In this document: positions 62,658 through 64,000 of the stretch, piece after piece
How the letters are laid out: every line of letters starts with the position of its first letter
Numbering within the stretch: position 1 is the first letter of the stretch
NCBI GenBank assembly: GCA_949284715.1
Contig: CASDWH010000015.1
Coordinates: 1-64,000 of the forward strand
DNA length: 64,000 nt
Direction: 5' to 3'
From: an uncultured bacterium
GTDB taxonomy: Bacteria > Cyanobacteriota > Vampirovibrionia > Gastranaerophilales > Gastranaerophilaceae
Translations under genes and position numbers: made by a program
Notes under the pieces: generated by a model
What the model was told of the DNA's origin: nothing
Databases searched by the model: none
The model's input: only the letters and a program-made list of their open reading frames with translations

Positions 62658-63125
62658 ATGCCAATAAATATTGCACCGCTAAAATCTACTGTTTCACCGC
62701 AGCCCAAAGAAAATAAACCGGCTAAAGATAATACCGCACCTCAAAAAATAAGTACTTCAATAAGTTCAAAAATTTCTGTCCGTGATGGTGTAATAATTAC
62801 GGCAGTACCAACATTGCTGGGCGCCGGGTATTCCGCAAAATCATATTTTGAGCGTAAAGGTAAATATTCCGTGTATAATGACCTAGCGGCAAAATATTCA
62901 CAAGGAACCCCTGAACACGGCAGCCTGACAGATTGTGCCAAACTAATGAAAAAAGGTATGCGCGATGCAAAAATATGCGGTATTCTTATTGCCGCAGCAG
63001 GAATAATTGCAGCCGGAACATTTGCTGTTATTAAAGCGGTACAAACCGGTAAAAAACAGCAGAAAACACCTGAAAAGCTGTCTAATATACAAATTTCAGA
63101 CAAAAACACAGGCAAAGCAAATTAA
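62658..63125 (+). CDS. two-helix membrane protein, unknown
   Basis: 155 residues after a perfect AAAGGAGG-type site. Residues 1-40 are Pro/Lys-rich and disordered. Two hydrophobic stretches (about 44-62 and 106-128: GILIAAAGIIAAGTFAVIKAV) could span the membrane. A basic tail follows. The last four bases overlap the stop codon of the convergent gene. No family is recognised. Confidence 0.6.
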   Translation: MPINIAPLKSTVSPQPKENKPAKDNTAPQKISTSISSKISVRDGVIITAVPTLLGAGYSAKSYFERKGKYSVYNDLAAKYSQGTPEHGSLTDCAKLMKKGMRDAKICGILIAAAGIIAAGTFAVIKAVQTGKKQQKTPEKLSNIQISDKNTGKAN

Positions 63126-64000
63126 ATATTTTCTAAATCATCAAAATCGTGTTCTTTATAAAAATTCTTTTTAGGCTTTTTGATACGGCTGTTTTTCTTT
63201 TTTGTTTCTTCCGATACTTTTTTATAAGCATTATCAAGAGATAATCTCACAATGGTTTCTTTGCTTTTTTTATCATAAATACAGAGCCAAAAAGTATCTT
63301 TTACATTATTTACGGCAAACGAAATTTTACCGGCAAAGCGATCCCCGGGTCTTATTTGTGAGAATAACAGCTTCGTATCACCAAACACTGACGGATTAAA
63401 GCTCACATTATAATCATTTACAAGCGTCATATCCATACCGGAAAACGTATAATCAGACATATTTGCAATACTTAAGGACAACGTTAACGTGTTAACTTCA
63501 CCAAACGGATCTTTTTCATATAAAATATTTGAAATTCTGACTTTTATATCATCACACAGTATTTCGTCTTTTTTAAGAGCCTCCTCTTTATAAACCGGCA
63601 AGGCAACATCAGTAGTTATTTTAACTTTGATTTCATCCCCCGGAGCAATAAGAACATTTTTTCCTTTCCTATAAAGAGCCATGCCAAGCCCTACAGCACC
63701 GCCAAGAGCAGCACCGCCGGCAACTGTATACCCTTGAGAAGCAATAGCAGCCTCTATACCAAGCATTTGCGCGGCATATAATCCGCCGATTAAACCGCCA
63801 GCCGCAGTATAACCAATATCCGTTGCAACGATTTTAGTAGCAGCCTTCAGAGGATGAAGTCTTGTCGACATTTTACCTTCGATAGGAATCTCACGCCCAT
63901 CAGGAGTAATAAGATAATCAAATGACAAATCAATATAACCATCTCGGCCCAATCTTTTTGCCTCGCTGGCTTCTCTTATCATACCATGAGCGATTGTCCC
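63122..64000 (-). CDS. glycine-rich membrane-associated protein, 5' end beyond window
   Basis: At least 292 residues. The frame continues open to the window edge, with no stop before it, so the ATG at 63982 need not be the real start. The N-terminal visible part (GTIAHGMIREASEAKRLGRDGYIDLSFDYLITPDGREI) looks like a domain of TrbI/VirB10- or PilZ-like proteins, and a Gly/Ala-rich hydrophobic region (GGLIGGLYAAQMLGIEAAIASQGYTVAGGAALGGAVGLGMAL) follows, then a beta-rich C-terminus with NYNVSFNPSVF-type strands and a basic tail. Envelope protein; exact family unknown. Confidence 0.5.
   Translation of the reverse strand, partial: GTIAHGMIREASEAKRLGRDGYIDLSFDYLITPDGREIPIEGKMSTRLHPLKAATKIVATDIGYTAAGGLIGGLYAAQMLGIEAAIASQGYTVAGGAALGGAVGLGMALYRKGKNVLIAPGDEIKVKITTDVALPVYKEEALKKDEILCDDIKVRISNILYEKDPFGEVNTLTLSLSIANMSDYTFSGMDMTLVNDYNVSFNPSVFGDTKLLFSQIRPGDRFAGKISFAVNNVKDTFWLCIYDKKSKETIVRLSLDNAYKKVSEETKKKNSRIKKPKKNFYKEHDFDDLENI

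Overview
The window looks like a chromosome segment of an A+T-rich, Gram-negative-type bacterium. The best guess is a gut lineage of non-photosynthetic cyanobacterial relatives (Gastranaerophilales/Melainabacteria). This is an inference from gene content: cyanobacterium-like families (DUF4330, an IctB/WaaL-type ligase), a lineage-style protein beginning MGMAASQARY, many single-copy proteins with an F-x-[GAP] tail near the N-terminus, and envelope genes (heptose-kinase-like, O-antigen ligase, lytic transglycosylase). There is no rRNA, CRISPR array, insertion sequence or recognisable prophage. One tRNA (Gln, TTG) is present.

Layout. 1-2.5 kb: a G+C-richer unexplained stretch, then an EF-hand protein. 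2.5-10.8 kb: two zinc dehydrogenases, groES-groEL with an unusual inverted repeat upstream, a malQ/TPR-NHL pair and a lytic transglycosylase. 11.2-16.6 kb: a winged-helix gene with a DUF262-like gene, a ribbon-helix-helix protein, and a soluble histidine kinase with a degenerate REC-GGDEF-REC partner. 16.6-26.3 kb: mtnA, an envelope operon (hldE-kinase-like, DUF4330, O-antigen ligase) and ispG. 26.6-34.1 kb: a Cro-type regulator, pth, TPR, DAHP synthase, cutA, glcD-like, and two HExxH proteins. 34.1-40.8 kb: one giant coiled-coil gene (2,211 aa). 40.9-48.5 kb: metK and a seven-gene run holding ruvX, a DUF1292 gene, tilS and two lone Clp accessory domains (a ClpX-type zinc finger and a six-repeat Clp N-domain protein without ATPase), then tRNA-Gln. 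48.6-53.4 kb: small uncharacterised genes, a CDF transporter, a LOG protein, a secreted nuclease, a cupin. 53.7-58.3 kb: aminotransferase, then a three-gene surface-polymer-like set (small DPG-type membrane protein, methyltransferase, AlkP/sulfatase with a C-terminal Rossmann-like domain). 58.3-64 kb: lineage-specific proteins, an acyltransferase-3/dehydrogenase pair, a JAMM-like protein, and a protein cut off by the window edge.

The most interesting things are: (i) the Clp accessory-domain locus at 43.1-47.0 kb, which could modulate the cell's Clp proteases; (ii) a DUF262-like protein whose DGQQR box is altered; (iii) five convergent gene pairs that share exactly four bases of stop codon; (iv) several genes without a Shine-Dalgarno sequence and with a -10 box 6-9 bases before the ATG, suggesting leaderless mRNAs; (v) a TTCTTAAT inverted repeat in place of CIRCE before groESL; and (vi) a JAMM-like HxH...D protein. 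All function calls come from reading motifs by eye; no database search was run.
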